Shown here in pieces: positions 16,714 through 22,093 of a stretch of 38,521 bases of DNA. Position 1 is the stretch's first letter, and each line of letters opens with the position of its first letter. The notes under the pieces were generated by a model. It had not been told where the DNA came from, searched no databases, and saw only the letters and a list, made by a program, of their open reading frames with translations. The translations under genes and the position numbers were made by a program. This DNA is from a virus. The stretch covers positions 1-38,521 of IMG/VR virus record IMGVR_UViG_3300047552_000707. One strand, given 5' to 3'.

Positions 16714-17137
16714 GTTGTTTAGGCGGTTCAGGTATCGGCATCCAGTGCGTTGGAGTCCAGATCAGACTGTGCGATTCTTGCTCATACCAATGATCCCCGT
16801 CCGATGATTGCGCGAATGCGATAATCTGCTTTTGTGTCGTGTCATCCCACTCATGGAAAGCAACTAGCACACAAGAACCAATAGGCGCACTCTCAATCGG
16901 TTGCCATTCCTGCATCGCTTCAATTGCCGCTTGTGCCCTTGGTATCCACCAGTGCCAGGCCGGTTTATCCTCAAACAGTTCGTCTGGGTCAAATCCGGTA
17001 GATGCAACAAGAGCCCGCGCAACGCGCTCAAGCATTGGCGTAATTTCTGGCGTGAAATTCTGCGCCTCTGCGGACTCTGGCGCAACCGTGCGGATTGCAT
17101 CGTTACCGCAAGTGGTTGTTTCTGTGTCTGTTTGCAT
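16664..17137 (-). CDS. DUF551-type phage protein
   Basis: 157 residues. The second half carries the recurrent phage motif EWQPIESAPIGSCVLVAF ending in THWMPIPEPP, diagnostic of the DUF551 family, which is widespread in early operons of proteobacterial phages but without known function. The first half is helical (ITPMLERVARALVASTGFDP) with a Trp-rich connector (KPAWHWWIPRAQAAIEAM). Strong Shine-Dalgarno (GGGAG, 9 nt). It overlaps the integrase gene by 50 bases; the residues after PEPPK are a low-complexity extension caused by that overlap. Confidence 0.85.
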   Translation of the reverse strand: MQTDTETTTCGNDAIRTVAPESAEAQNFTPEITPMLERVARALVASTGFDPDELFEDKPAWHWWIPRAQAAIEAMQEWQPIESAPIGSCVLVAFHEWDDTTQKQIIAFAQSSDGDHWYEQESHSLIWTPTHWMPIPEPPKQHGNDTQEGGKMASGGL

Positions 17138-17174
17138 GTTTACGGACTCCCCTGTATGGGCGTGTAATCTTGCG

Positions 17175-17510
17175 CTATTTCATGATTCGTGAAGCGACAT
17201 TGAGTCTATTCCGCGCTCTGCGCGTCGTCCTGGCGTGATGCTGGCGTGATGCTGGCGTGATTGTTGATCGGATTACGTCGGCGCAATCGTCAGCAATGCT
17301 GTACGCTTCTGTCATATTTTCGCAAATCGCCGCGCATTCCTCGCGGGCCTTCCTGTCCGCTTCTGCGATGTCTTCCTGCATCGCGTCGATGACAACCTTT
17401 GCGTGACGCACCCAAAATTCCCATTGCTCAGGTGTCAGATACGTATAGTCATGCTCTGCTTCGTATAAATCACGCAGCAGCCGCGCTACTCGCTCAATCG
17501 TTTCCATCAT
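17175..17510 (-). CDS. Hypothetical helical protein with a repeat-encoded C terminus
   Basis: 111 residues. The N terminus (MMETIERVARLLRDLYEA) resembles the helical segment of the next gene's protein, suggesting related folds. The C-terminal 30 residues are basic and are encoded across three 11-bp DNA repeats (17230-17262). GGAGG lies just before the two adjacent ATGs; the first overlaps the upstream stop. Unknown function, early-left operon. Confidence 0.65.
   Translation of the reverse strand: MMETIERVARLLRDLYEAEHDYTYLTPEQWEFWVRHAKVVIDAMQEDIAEADRKAREECAAICENMTEAYSIADDCADVIRSTITPASRQHHARTTRRARNRLNVASRIMK
17230..17262. repeat. Three tandem 11-bp repeats inside a gene
   Basis: Units CTGGCGTGATG, CTGGCGTGATG, CTGGCGTGATT. 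Since 11 is not a multiple of three, gain or loss of one unit would shift the reading frame of the C terminus of the 17175-17510 gene. Confidence 0.9.
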
Positions 17511-17683
17511 TCACCCCTCCGTCTTTCCGCCCATTTTACCCAATCACCAGGGAGCCATCGGCGCGAAGATCCGATCCGAACGGCTTTCGGTGCGCTCGGT
17601 GATGCAGCAACCTCGTATGCTGTAGTCCGACCTACTCGCAGGAATGCGGCTAGGTCGTTGATAGTCCATAGTTGTTCGTTCAT
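17507..17683 (-). CDS. AlpA/MerR-type HTH protein, candidate excisionase
   Basis: 58 residues from ATG 17683, which overlaps the upstream stop (ATGA) and has GGAG 9 nt before it. Sequence LWTINDLAAFLRVGRTTAYE followed by APKAVRIGSSRRWLPGDWVKW is the winged-helix pattern of AlpA/excisionase (HTH_17) proteins: helix-turn-helix, then the beta-wing with arginines and the DWVKW end. It is three genes upstream of the integrase in the same operon, so a role as Xis (directionality factor) is the most likely reading. Confidence 0.8.
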   Translation of the reverse strand: MNEQLWTINDLAAFLRVGRTTAYEVAASPSAPKAVRIGSSRRWLPGDWVKWAERRRGE

Positions 17684-18036
17684 GCTACGTGACTCCAATA
17701 TCTACCCTTCCATATGCCGAGAATAGTGCTGCGCGATACCTCAAACTTTGCCGCTACATCGTCCGCAGCCTGATAGTATTTCGGTGGTTCAAGCTGGCGG
17801 ATAAGCCTCACGTCATCATCGCAGAGGATTGCGCTCGGGTTGTCTTGGCCTATTGGTACAGGTCGGCGTAATCCTCGCAAGTCTCTACCTCTGCGCTTGC
17901 GGTTATATTCGCGTGTCTGTGCGTTCTTACAGGAATTGCACCATGAATGGAGTCGCTCAGAATCTTTCGATACACGTCGGTAATGCTCGACGGATCGGAC
18001 TCGTTTACACTTTGTGCATCGTTTAGCCCGTGACAT
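17680..18036 (-). CDS. Zinc-ribbon plus HTH DNA-binding protein
   Basis: 118 residues from ATG 18036 (AGGG 8 nt upstream). The start MSRAKRCTKCKRVRSVEHY with CNSCKN about 20 residues later forms a C-x2-C...C-x2-C ribbon, as in HNH-associated and phage regulatory proteins, but no HNH catalytic His-Asn-His is seen. The second half (ADDVAAKFEVSRSTILGIWK) is a helix-turn-helix. Likely DNA-binding regulator. Its first 62 codons overlap the 3' part of the upstream gene in another frame, which is unusually long for this operon. Confidence 0.65.
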   Translation of the reverse strand: MSRAKRCTKCKRVRSVEHYRRVSKDSERLHSWCNSCKNAQTREYNRKRRGRDLRGLRRPVPIGQDNPSAILCDDDVRLIRQLEPPKYYQAADDVAAKFEVSRSTILGIWKGRYWSHVA

Positions 18037-18350
18037 GTCATAAGCCCTAGATAAAACTGTTGCCGAAGTAGCCCTAGCGGAGTTGATACGTATTGCTTTC
18101 CGTTCCATTCCGTACCGCCGACGTCTGGGATATAAACATCCTCTTTCGTGCGCGTGACGTAGGACGGTCTGCAGTGCGCGCAGTTCGTATGCGGTCGGCG
18201 CTTATAGTCTCGCACGCTTGCCGCTGTGCGCGTCTCGATGCGTCCGCATACCAGGCACTCGCACAGCCACTTAGCGCGAGTACCTGGCGCTAGTCCGATG
18301 ACCCTACATGGTCCGTACGTTTTCCCTGTATGGTCGCGTGGCTTGCTCAT
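17850..18350 (-). CDS. Zinc-finger-like protein overlapping the next gene
   Basis: 166 residues from ATG 18350, which overlaps the upstream stop (ATGA). Residues about 15-60 (YGPCRVIGLA, KWLCECLVCGR, TNCAHCRPS) show two pairs of cysteines of a phage zinc-binding family that often begins with a Gly-x-Tyr/Phe-Gly-x-x-x-Val-Ile-Gly stretch. The C-terminal 62 residues lie in the overlap with 17680-18036 and look less constrained, so either the true protein ends earlier through a frameshift or the overlap is real. Function probably DNA or RNA binding. Confidence 0.6.
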   Translation of the reverse strand: MSKPRDHTGKTYGPCRVIGLAPGTRAKWLCECLVCGRIETRTAASVRDYKRRPHTNCAHCRPSYVTRTKEDVYIPDVGGTEWNGKQYVSTPLGLLRQQFYLGLMTCHGLNDAQSVNESDPSSITDVYRKILSDSIHGAIPVRTHRHANITASAEVETCEDYADLYQ

Positions 18351-18538
18351 TTCAATTCCAGCCTTTCCAGTGCCGTAGCAATGGCCGCTGATATTTCTTG
18401 CCAAGAGTCGCCGTTATGGCATTTCTGAAATAGCGTAACAACTGCGGTGCATTCGTCGAAACATTCGACAGTAAATGCGTGCTGCTCTAATTCATCGTCA
18501 TACGCCTCTATTTTTACCGGCTCAAGCCTGATTGTCAT
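18347..18538 (-). CDS. Hypothetical small protein
   Basis: 63 residues from ATG 18538, chosen for its Shine-Dalgarno (GGAG 8-9 nt upstream) over a GTG further out. Sequence MTIRLEPVKIEAYDDELEQH looks like a small alpha/beta protein with a C-terminal helix (EISAAIATALERLELK). Unknown function. Confidence 0.6.
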   Translation of the reverse strand: MTIRLEPVKIEAYDDELEQHAFTVECFDECTAVVTLFQKCHNGDSWQEISAAIATALERLELK

Positions 18539-18691
18539 TGCATCGTCTCCGTAAATTAGTGGGCGTTTCGGCTTTCCAAGCTCGCGTCGCCCGCACGCCG
18601 ACCTCACGATTCGCCGCTGTTGCTTGCCCGTAGGCTCACGGCTGGTGGCAGGTCACGACCGCTGCAGGGTGGCCCCCGGTGATTTACCCAG
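18539..18691. other. Intergenic interval without a convincing gene
   Basis: 153 bp separating two minus-strand genes, the largest gap in the left operon. It contains several short inverted repeats (for example CCGT...ACGG near 18630-18645) but no T-run terminator and no promoter that I can defend. It may be a transcript-processing region or an accessory site. Confidence 0.4.
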
Positions 18692-19168
18692 TCACCATGC
18701 CCTTGCATTGCAATGGTGGGGGCCATTGATCGACTCTACCTCTCTGAACAATCCAGGCGCATGACCTCGCGCAGCAGGCCCGCCGCAGTCGATACGTTCC
18801 CAAGCTGGCGCACTCCATTCATTGAAGTAGACCACGTTTTCTGTCGCGTTCGGCGGTATACGCATCGACAGGTTCAGCCGTATATCCTGCAATCCAGATG
18901 TCGTGAGCGTATACATGCTGGCGACACCGAAAAGCGGATACGTACTTTGCGGCTCATAGGTCGGCTGCATATCTCCGCTAACGTCGCGCCGATATCCTAG
19001 CGGAGTGCGGTACGGGCGAGCGTAGCGCACAGAGATAACCTGCTTATCCTGTCCGTTAGAGTCGCGCTGGACATAGCAGGCGTCAAGCGGGCCAGGCGAT
19101 ACGAATTCATCCGGTGTAATAGCGTAAGCTGATGACGCAAACGCTAGCAAGCATAATGCTGTTTTCAT
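18692..19168 (-). CDS. Exported protein in the early-left operon
   Basis: 158 residues from ATG 19168 (GGAG 7 nt upstream). Residues 1-16 (MKTALCLLAFASSAYA) are a signal peptide with AYA cleavage. The mature protein has Cys residues near both ends (DACYVQRD, IDCGGP, HHCNARAW) that could form disulphides in the periplasm, and beta strands (QDKQVISVRYARPYRTPLGY; LQDIRLNLSMRIPPNATENV). An exported early phage protein could alter the cell surface, exclude other phages or help in lysogeny; no family recognised. Confidence 0.75.
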   Translation of the reverse strand: MKTALCLLAFASSAYAITPDEFVSPGPLDACYVQRDSNGQDKQVISVRYARPYRTPLGYRRDVSGDMQPTYEPQSTYPLFGVASMYTLTTSGLQDIRLNLSMRIPPNATENVVYFNEWSAPAWERIDCGGPAARGHAPGLFREVESINGPHHCNARAW

Positions 19169-19169
19169 T

Positions 19170-19301
19170 TCAGACTCCGTAATCGTCCGAGTCGTCATCA
19201 TCGAAAGACTCGTCCATAAACGGCGCATTAAACGCTTCATAGACCAGCCAACCGAGTACAAGAAACGCGCAAGCAAGCAACGTCAGTATCGCGTAATTCA
19301 T
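19170..19301 (-). CDS. Tiny single-span membrane protein
   Basis: 43 residues. Reads MNYAILTLLACAFLVLGWLV, one transmembrane helix, followed by an acidic cytoplasmic or periplasmic tail (DESFDDDDSDDYGV). GGAG lies 8 nt before the ATG, which overlaps the upstream stop as ATGA; the stop lies one base before the next ATG. Coupling on both sides makes it a real gene despite its size. Possible superinfection-exclusion or membrane-modulating protein (inference). Confidence 0.75.
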   Translation of the reverse strand: MNYAILTLLACAFLVLGWLVYEAFNAPFMDESFDDDDSDDYGV

Positions 19302-19906
19302 GCCGCTTTCTCCATCAATCGTTGGATGATACTCTCGACCTCTGCATTGGCTTTGATAACCTCCGATTCGATTTCCTGAATCCTGTTGTCGTCACGCTCG
19401 AACTGGATCACGCACAGTTGCAGCGGTTCCGGCAATCTCGGATCAAAGCTAACGAAGTCGCAAACCTCTGCGCCAGTGCAAGACATTTGCGCAAGCATCT
19501 GCAGTTGATACTTGCCAGGAATCCTCCGCTCCGTCATGTACTCGACATGCGTAGCCGTTTGCGGGCACTTGATCTCGACCAGCTTCGTACCGATCAAGCC
19601 GTCCGGTGATGCACCGAAGCATTCTAGTTTCGGATGCAGGATAAAGCCGCACTCGTCCACAAGCTCGCCAGTCAGCGCACTGTAAGCCTGGCGCGCGGCT
19701 GGCTCATGCCATACGCCCCACTGCATAGCCTCATTCGTATAGCCTTCCTCGCGCTGGCCGGTAAGCCGCTCGCAGAGGACTTTCATGATGAGATTCTTGC
19801 GCGATGCGCCGGGACCGCTTTTCGTGGTTGCCATCAGGTCAGCAACCGACGAAGCCGTAAATTTGCCTATGCGCGCCTCAAACCATTGCTCTGTTCGCTG
19901 TTCCAT
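19298..19906 (-). CDS. YqaJ/lambda-type recombination exonuclease
   Basis: 202 residues from the ATG at 19906 (TGATG overlap with the ERF stop). Sequence shows the family order: TEQWFEARIGKFTASSVADL at the N terminus, YTNEAMQWGVWHEPAARQAY, then the metal-binding active site with Asp in FGASPDGLIG and the Glu-x-Lys in LVEIKCPQ. A C-terminal helix follows. It degrades one strand from double-strand ends to load the annealing protein, here the adjacent ERF protein. Together they form a Red-like recombination module used for circularisation and repair. Confidence 0.9.
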   Translation of the reverse strand: MEQRTEQWFEARIGKFTASSVADLMATTKSGPGASRKNLIMKVLCERLTGQREEGYTNEAMQWGVWHEPAARQAYSALTGELVDECGFILHPKLECFGASPDGLIGTKLVEIKCPQTATHVEYMTERRIPGKYQLQMLAQMSCTGAEVCDFVSFDPRLPEPLQLCVIQFERDDNRIQEIESEVIKANAEVESIIQRLMEKAA

Positions 19907-20478
19907 CACGAGGCCTGCGAATTTGCTAAGTTGCTTAGTTGCTCTTTTCGCGCCTTGAATACGCTCGCATACAGCATCCTGTCGCTTGAAGTCATCGCCT
20001 TATAGGCGGCGCTTAGTTCGTCCACACCTTCCAGCGCATTTATAGCCTCAACGGTGTGCGTATCTTGCTTCGCCTGTTGCTGTTGCGGCTGGCTGCGACC
20101 TACGCTCGCCTCTGCGTCGTCATCAATCGGAGCTAACCCAACGATGGCTTGCAGCATGTAGCGGCGGGCGTATGTCAGCGCCGATCCGTAGCCCTGCGCG
20201 TCTTGCTTCGATACCGGGACTGACCACGTATCTTCCAAGACCTCGCCCGACTTGTGCATGAGGATTGTGCGCAGCTTGACCCAACCCGGATCGCACGCTA
20301 CAGGCAACTGGACGATAGACAAGCCGTGTTTCGTCAGCGGACCTCGGCAGGCGTCCCAACATGCTCCAAGGTCTGCGTATTTGCTGCGGAAGTGCGGGTT
20401 TACCGCACCTTTAACCGCCCCTTCGATTTCCGACTGTGCCGCCGACAGTGCAGCGGCTAGGTTTGATAACTCGCTCAT
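19906..20478 (-). CDS. erf: ERF-family single-strand annealing protein
   Basis: 190 residues from ATG 20478 (GGGAG 8 nt upstream, ATGA overlap with the small gene before it). The ERF signature is plain: LAAALSAAQSEIEGAVKGA, NPHFRSKYADLGACWDACRG, LTKHGLSIVQLP, then AQGYGSALTYARRYMLQAIVGL and DDDAEAS. A Gln-rich linker separates this core from a C-terminal helical tail (QQQQAKQD onward) that may contact SSB. P22 Erf performs genome circularisation after injection, a need shared by a phage with terminally redundant packaged DNA. Confidence 0.92.
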   Translation of the reverse strand: MSELSNLAAALSAAQSEIEGAVKGAVNPHFRSKYADLGACWDACRGPLTKHGLSIVQLPVACDPGWVKLRTILMHKSGEVLEDTWSVPVSKQDAQGYGSALTYARRYMLQAIVGLAPIDDDAEASVGRSQPQQQQAKQDTHTVEAINALEGVDELSAAYKAMTSSDRMLYASVFKARKEQLSNLANSQAS

Positions 20479-20651
20479 TCCATCATCTCCCGCAGGTCTG
20501 CAAACCGCTTGATGATCCACTTCAACCCTTCGTCTGAACGGTACGCTCTAACATCGTGATACCATTCCAGTTCGCGCCGATTGTCACGGACATGATTTGA
20601 GCATGTCCGCACATCGCGTAATAGATCGCCATACCCGGTTAAAGTCTGCAT
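20475..20651 (-). CDS. Small hypothetical protein overlapping its neighbour
   Basis: 58 residues: starts MQTLTGYGDLLRDVRTCSNH and ends IIKRFADLREMME. It has an excellent Shine-Dalgarno (GGAGG, 9 nt) and its stop overlaps the erf start as ATGA. Its first 68 bases overlap the end of the 20584-20802 gene in another frame. Charged and helical; function unknown, possibly tied to recombination. Confidence 0.7.
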   Translation of the reverse strand: MQTLTGYGDLLRDVRTCSNHVRDNRRELEWYHDVRAYRSDEGLKWIIKRFADLREMME

Positions 20652-20802
20652 AGTCGAATTCCTCCGTAGTTAGCGCGTCCATACGCGCTTCGTGTTCGTA
20701 TTCCTCGGCTGTTGGCTCAGGTGCGCGAGGATCGTTCGGATGCCCGCTGTACGCTGGCCAGGTTTCGGAGTCGCCTGGCCCGTAGTTGGTATAACCGGCC
20801 AT
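20584..20802 (-). CDS. Hypothetical small acidic protein
   Basis: 72 residues, acidic and Tyr-rich (MAGYTNYGPGDSETWPAYSG; EEYEHEARMDALTTEEFDYA). GAGG lies 8 nt before the ATG, which overlaps the previous stop by one base (TAATG). The C-terminal third overlaps the next gene. Unknown function. Confidence 0.65.
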   Translation of the reverse strand: MAGYTNYGPGDSETWPAYSGHPNDPRAPEPTAEEYEHEARMDALTTEEFDYADFNRVWRSITRCADMLKSCP

Positions 20803-21002
20803 TAGAATTCCTCAGCGTCGAATACAGGCGGCAAAATAGCGGATTCTGGTGCATGTACCGATACGCACATAATCTCCATGCCTTGCGCGTCGTACATCTT
20901 GATTCGCTGATACTGCCCGTTAAGTCCTGGCGTGTCGTACTTGCCTGGCGACTCAATAGCAACGCGCACGACACCATGTATTGACATGCTTGCGTTGTTC
21001 AT
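20802..21002 (-). CDS. Hypothetical small protein
   Basis: 66 residues; MSIHGVVRVAIESPGKYDTP followed by a probable beta-hairpin (QYQRIKMYDAQGMEIMCVSV). The ATG at 21002 overlaps the upstream stop (ATGA). Early-left operon, unknown function. Confidence 0.65.
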   Translation of the reverse strand: MNNASMSIHGVVRVAIESPGKYDTPGLNGQYQRIKMYDAQGMEIMCVSVHAPESAILPPVFDAEEF

Positions 21003-21115
21003 CGCTGCGCCACCATTCCGAGCACGTCAATCACCATGATCGCGACGACCATACAGGCCGCGACAATTGCCAGCAGTGTCGGGAAAGCCCCGTATGCTTG
21101 TCTTTCATTCCACAT
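20999..21115 (-). CDS. Tiny single-span membrane protein
   Basis: 38 residues with one hydrophobic helix (FPTLLAIVAACMVVAIMVID). GGAG lies 7 nt before the ATG and the stop overlaps the next start (ATGA). It is the first gene after the terminator at 21127-21151, so its expression would depend on read-through. Confidence 0.7.
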   Translation of the reverse strand: MWNERQAYGAFPTLLAIVAACMVVAIMVIDVLGMVAQR

Positions 21116-21126
21116 TTCGTTCTCCG

Positions 21127-21151
21127 AAAAGATGCCCGCCCGTAGGCGGGC
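21127..21151 (-). terminator. Rho-independent terminator inside the early-left operon
   Basis: On the minus strand GCCCGCC pairs with GGCGGGC (7 bp, 4-nt loop, plus positions 21134-21151) and is followed by ATCTTTTC. It separates the first PL gene (21165-21335) from the recombination genes, suggesting attenuation or antitermination. Confidence 0.85.
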
Positions 21152-21164
21152 CAAGTTGGAGGTG

Positions 21165-21335
21165 TTAGATCAAGTCCGCCAGTTCGCCGCACTGCTTGCG
21201 CATCCATTCGTAATACCGGCGCTGTTCCTTCTCGGACTCTGCGAAGAATTCCGACTTAGTAACCCAGCTTTCGCGTGCCATGACGCGGCGCTGCATACGG
21301 TCCAAGTGCTTGAAATCTACTGCTTGTGCGTTCAT
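21165..21335 (-). CDS. First gene of the PL operon, small helical protein
   Basis: 56 residues (MNAQAVDFKHLDRMQRRVMA through QCGELADLI), highly charged and helical. Strong Shine-Dalgarno GGAGG 7 nt before the ATG; transcription would start about 45 bases upstream at the PL promoter. Being promoter-proximal and followed by a terminator, it stands where lambda has N, so a role in antitermination or host takeover is worth testing, although it is not clearly arginine-rich in one block like N proteins. No family recognised. Confidence 0.75.
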   Translation of the reverse strand: MNAQAVDFKHLDRMQRRVMARESWVTKSEFFAESEKEQRRYYEWMRKQCGELADLI

Positions 21336-21385
21336 GTCCTGACCTCCGGTGATGTTGTTTCGCGGTGTGTGCCGCGTTGGTTGAG

Positions 21386-21414
21386 ACTATAGCGAACGCT
21401 ATGTCAGGTGTCAA
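21386..21414 (-). promoter_or_regulatory. Early-left promoter PL
   Basis: On the minus strand TTGACA (21414-21409), a 17-bp spacer and TATAGT (21391-21386) form a near-consensus sigma-70 promoter reading leftward into the 56-residue gene and the whole left operon. Two operator copies overlap it. Confidence 0.9.
21389..21402. promoter_or_regulatory. Operator OL1
   Basis: ATAGCGAACGCTAT, perfect 6-bp arms, lies in the PL spacer and reaches 3 bases into the -10 element. It matches the ATNG-N6-CTAT pattern also found at PR, in the same place relative to the -10. Confidence 0.8.
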
Positions 21415-21427
21415 TAGTAAAAACAAT
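21414..21427. promoter_or_regulatory. Operator OL2
   Basis: Read on the minus strand ATTGTTTTTACTAT: ATTG-N6-CTAT with its last base being the first T of the PL -35. Centre-to-centre distance to OL1 is 25 bp. Confidence 0.75.
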
Positions 21428-21445
21428 AAAATTTTCGACAGGCGC

Positions 21446-21468
21446 AAAAAGGCCCGCAAGAGCGGGCC
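21446..21468 (-). terminator. Terminator ending the repressor operon
   Basis: On the minus strand GGCCCGC, a 4-nt loop, GCGGGCC and then TTTTT. It stops leftward transcription from the repressor and the 36-residue gene before it reaches PL, insulating the two same-direction units. Confidence 0.92.
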
Positions 21469-21474
21469 AGGTGA

Positions 21475-21585
21475 CTACTTAGAGTAGGATCGTAGCAGGG
21501 CCAAAATTGCATCCAGTAGGCGTCTTAGTTGTTCCTCCGTGGTTGTCTCTAGCTCCGACTTGATCTGTTCGCGTGCATCAGTCAT
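21475..21585 (-). CDS. Tiny helical protein behind the repressor
   Basis: 36 residues (MTDAREQIKSELETTTEEQL then RRLLDAILALLRSYSK), probably one long amphipathic helix pair. GAGG lies 7 nt before the ATG and a strong terminator follows 7 bp after the stop. Between it and the repressor lie a 10-C tract and a TACGTA palindrome. It may modulate the repressor, but there is no direct evidence. Confidence 0.65.
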   Translation of the reverse strand: MTDAREQIKSELETTTEEQLRRLLDAILALLRSYSK

Positions 21586-21612
21586 CGTCAAACCTCGGCA
21601 AAAGCGATTGAG

Positions 21613-21622
21613 CCCCCCCCCC
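21613..21622. repeat. Ten-C homopolymer tract
   Basis: C10 on the plus strand (G10 on the transcribed minus strand) lies in the 5' leader of the 36-residue gene, 28 bases before its start. Such tracts slip easily in replication and in sequencing. Confidence 0.9.
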
Positions 21623-21648
21623 GAGTGCGATGCTATTTTGTCACGAAA

Positions 21649-21681
21649 AGTACGTAGTTCTACCTACGTATTTATACGTAG
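21649..21681. repeat. TACGTA repeats with a perfect 18-bp inverted repeat
   Basis: CTACGTAT-TT-ATACGTAG (21664-21681) starts two bases after the repressor stop codon, and a third TACGTA copy lies at 21651-21656. The three copies are 14 and 10 bp apart. This looks like an operator cluster for an unidentified factor controlling the 36-residue gene, or a transcript-end hairpin without a T-run. Confidence 0.65.
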
Positions 21682-21682
21682 A

Positions 21683-22078
21683 CTAATCCGCAACAGACTG
21701 AACCATTTTTGCAAAGAGTTCGCGCTGTTCAGGCGTCAACAGTTCCCACGCATCTAGCAGGCGTTGTAATGCCTCGTCGCGCGCGTTCTCGCCTGGCTTT
21801 GCATCCATGGGGCCAGACCCGTCCGCTAGCCACATGGGGCGCACACGGAGGACGTGGGCAATCTCGACAATCATTGCGGTCCCGCGTTGCTTTCCAGACT
21901 CTAGTGCGCTGATTACCGGCTGAGCCGTTCCGACAGCCTTGGCTAGCTGCTCTTGCGAAATTCCGCGCAGCTTCCTTGCTTGCTTGATCCTGCTCCCGAC
22001 GTGCATAGATGGTTTCCGTTTGTTGCGTCTAGGCATGATGGCAGCCAAAGGCATCGTTTCGGCTATTGACATGAACAT
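21683..22078 (-). CDS. Short CI-like HTH repressor
   Basis: Up to 131 residues. The HTH_3 domain is clear (SRIKQARKLRGISQEQLAKA, VGTAQPVISALESGKQ), ending with the usual MWLADG segment. The C-terminal part is only about 45 residues (LTPEQRELFAKMVQSVAD) and has no S24/LexA peptidase domain with a catalytic Ser-Lys pair, so RecA-stimulated self-cleavage is not expected. Start is uncertain: ATG 22078 coincides with the predicted transcript start of a promoter on the minus strand (leaderless), while ATG 22006 (MHVGSRIKQARK, GGA 9 nt upstream) gives a 107-residue classical repressor. It should bind the ATNG-N6-CTAT operators at PL and PR. Confidence 0.88.
   Translation of the reverse strand: MFMSIAETMPLAAIMPRRNKRKPSMHVGSRIKQARKLRGISQEQLAKAVGTAQPVISALESGKQRGTAMIVEIAHVLRVRPMWLADGSGPMDAKPGENARDEALQRLLDAWELLTPEQRELFAKMVQSVAD
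22053..22066. promoter_or_regulatory. Operator OR2
   Basis: ATCGTTTCGGCTAT, of the ATNG-N6-CTAT type, with its last base being the first T of the PR -35. Same placement as OL2 at PL. Confidence 0.7.
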
Positions 22079-22093
22079 AGTTTTTACTATATG
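22066..22093 (+). promoter_or_regulatory. Early-right promoter PR
   Basis: TTGACA (22066-22071), a 16-bp spacer and TATATG (22088-22093). Predicted transcript start is about 22100, two bases before the Cro-like ATG at 22102, so the message would be essentially leaderless. Confidence 0.85.
22077..22090. promoter_or_regulatory. Operator OR1
   Basis: ATAGTTTTTACTAT, arms ATAGT/ACTAT, placed in the PR spacer and overlapping the -10 by 3 bases, as OL1 does at PL. Centre-to-centre distance to OR2 is 24 bp. Confidence 0.8.

Noticed and set aside
18651-18658. GCTGGTGG, the E. coli Chi sequence
   Set aside because: A single 8-mer is expected by chance in a genome of this size and the host is unlikely to be E. 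coli.
21036-21392. Plus-strand open frame of 118 codons opposite the start of the left operon
   Set aside because: It covers small minus-strand genes with good ribosome sites, the PL promoter region and a terminator, and has no ribosome site itself.
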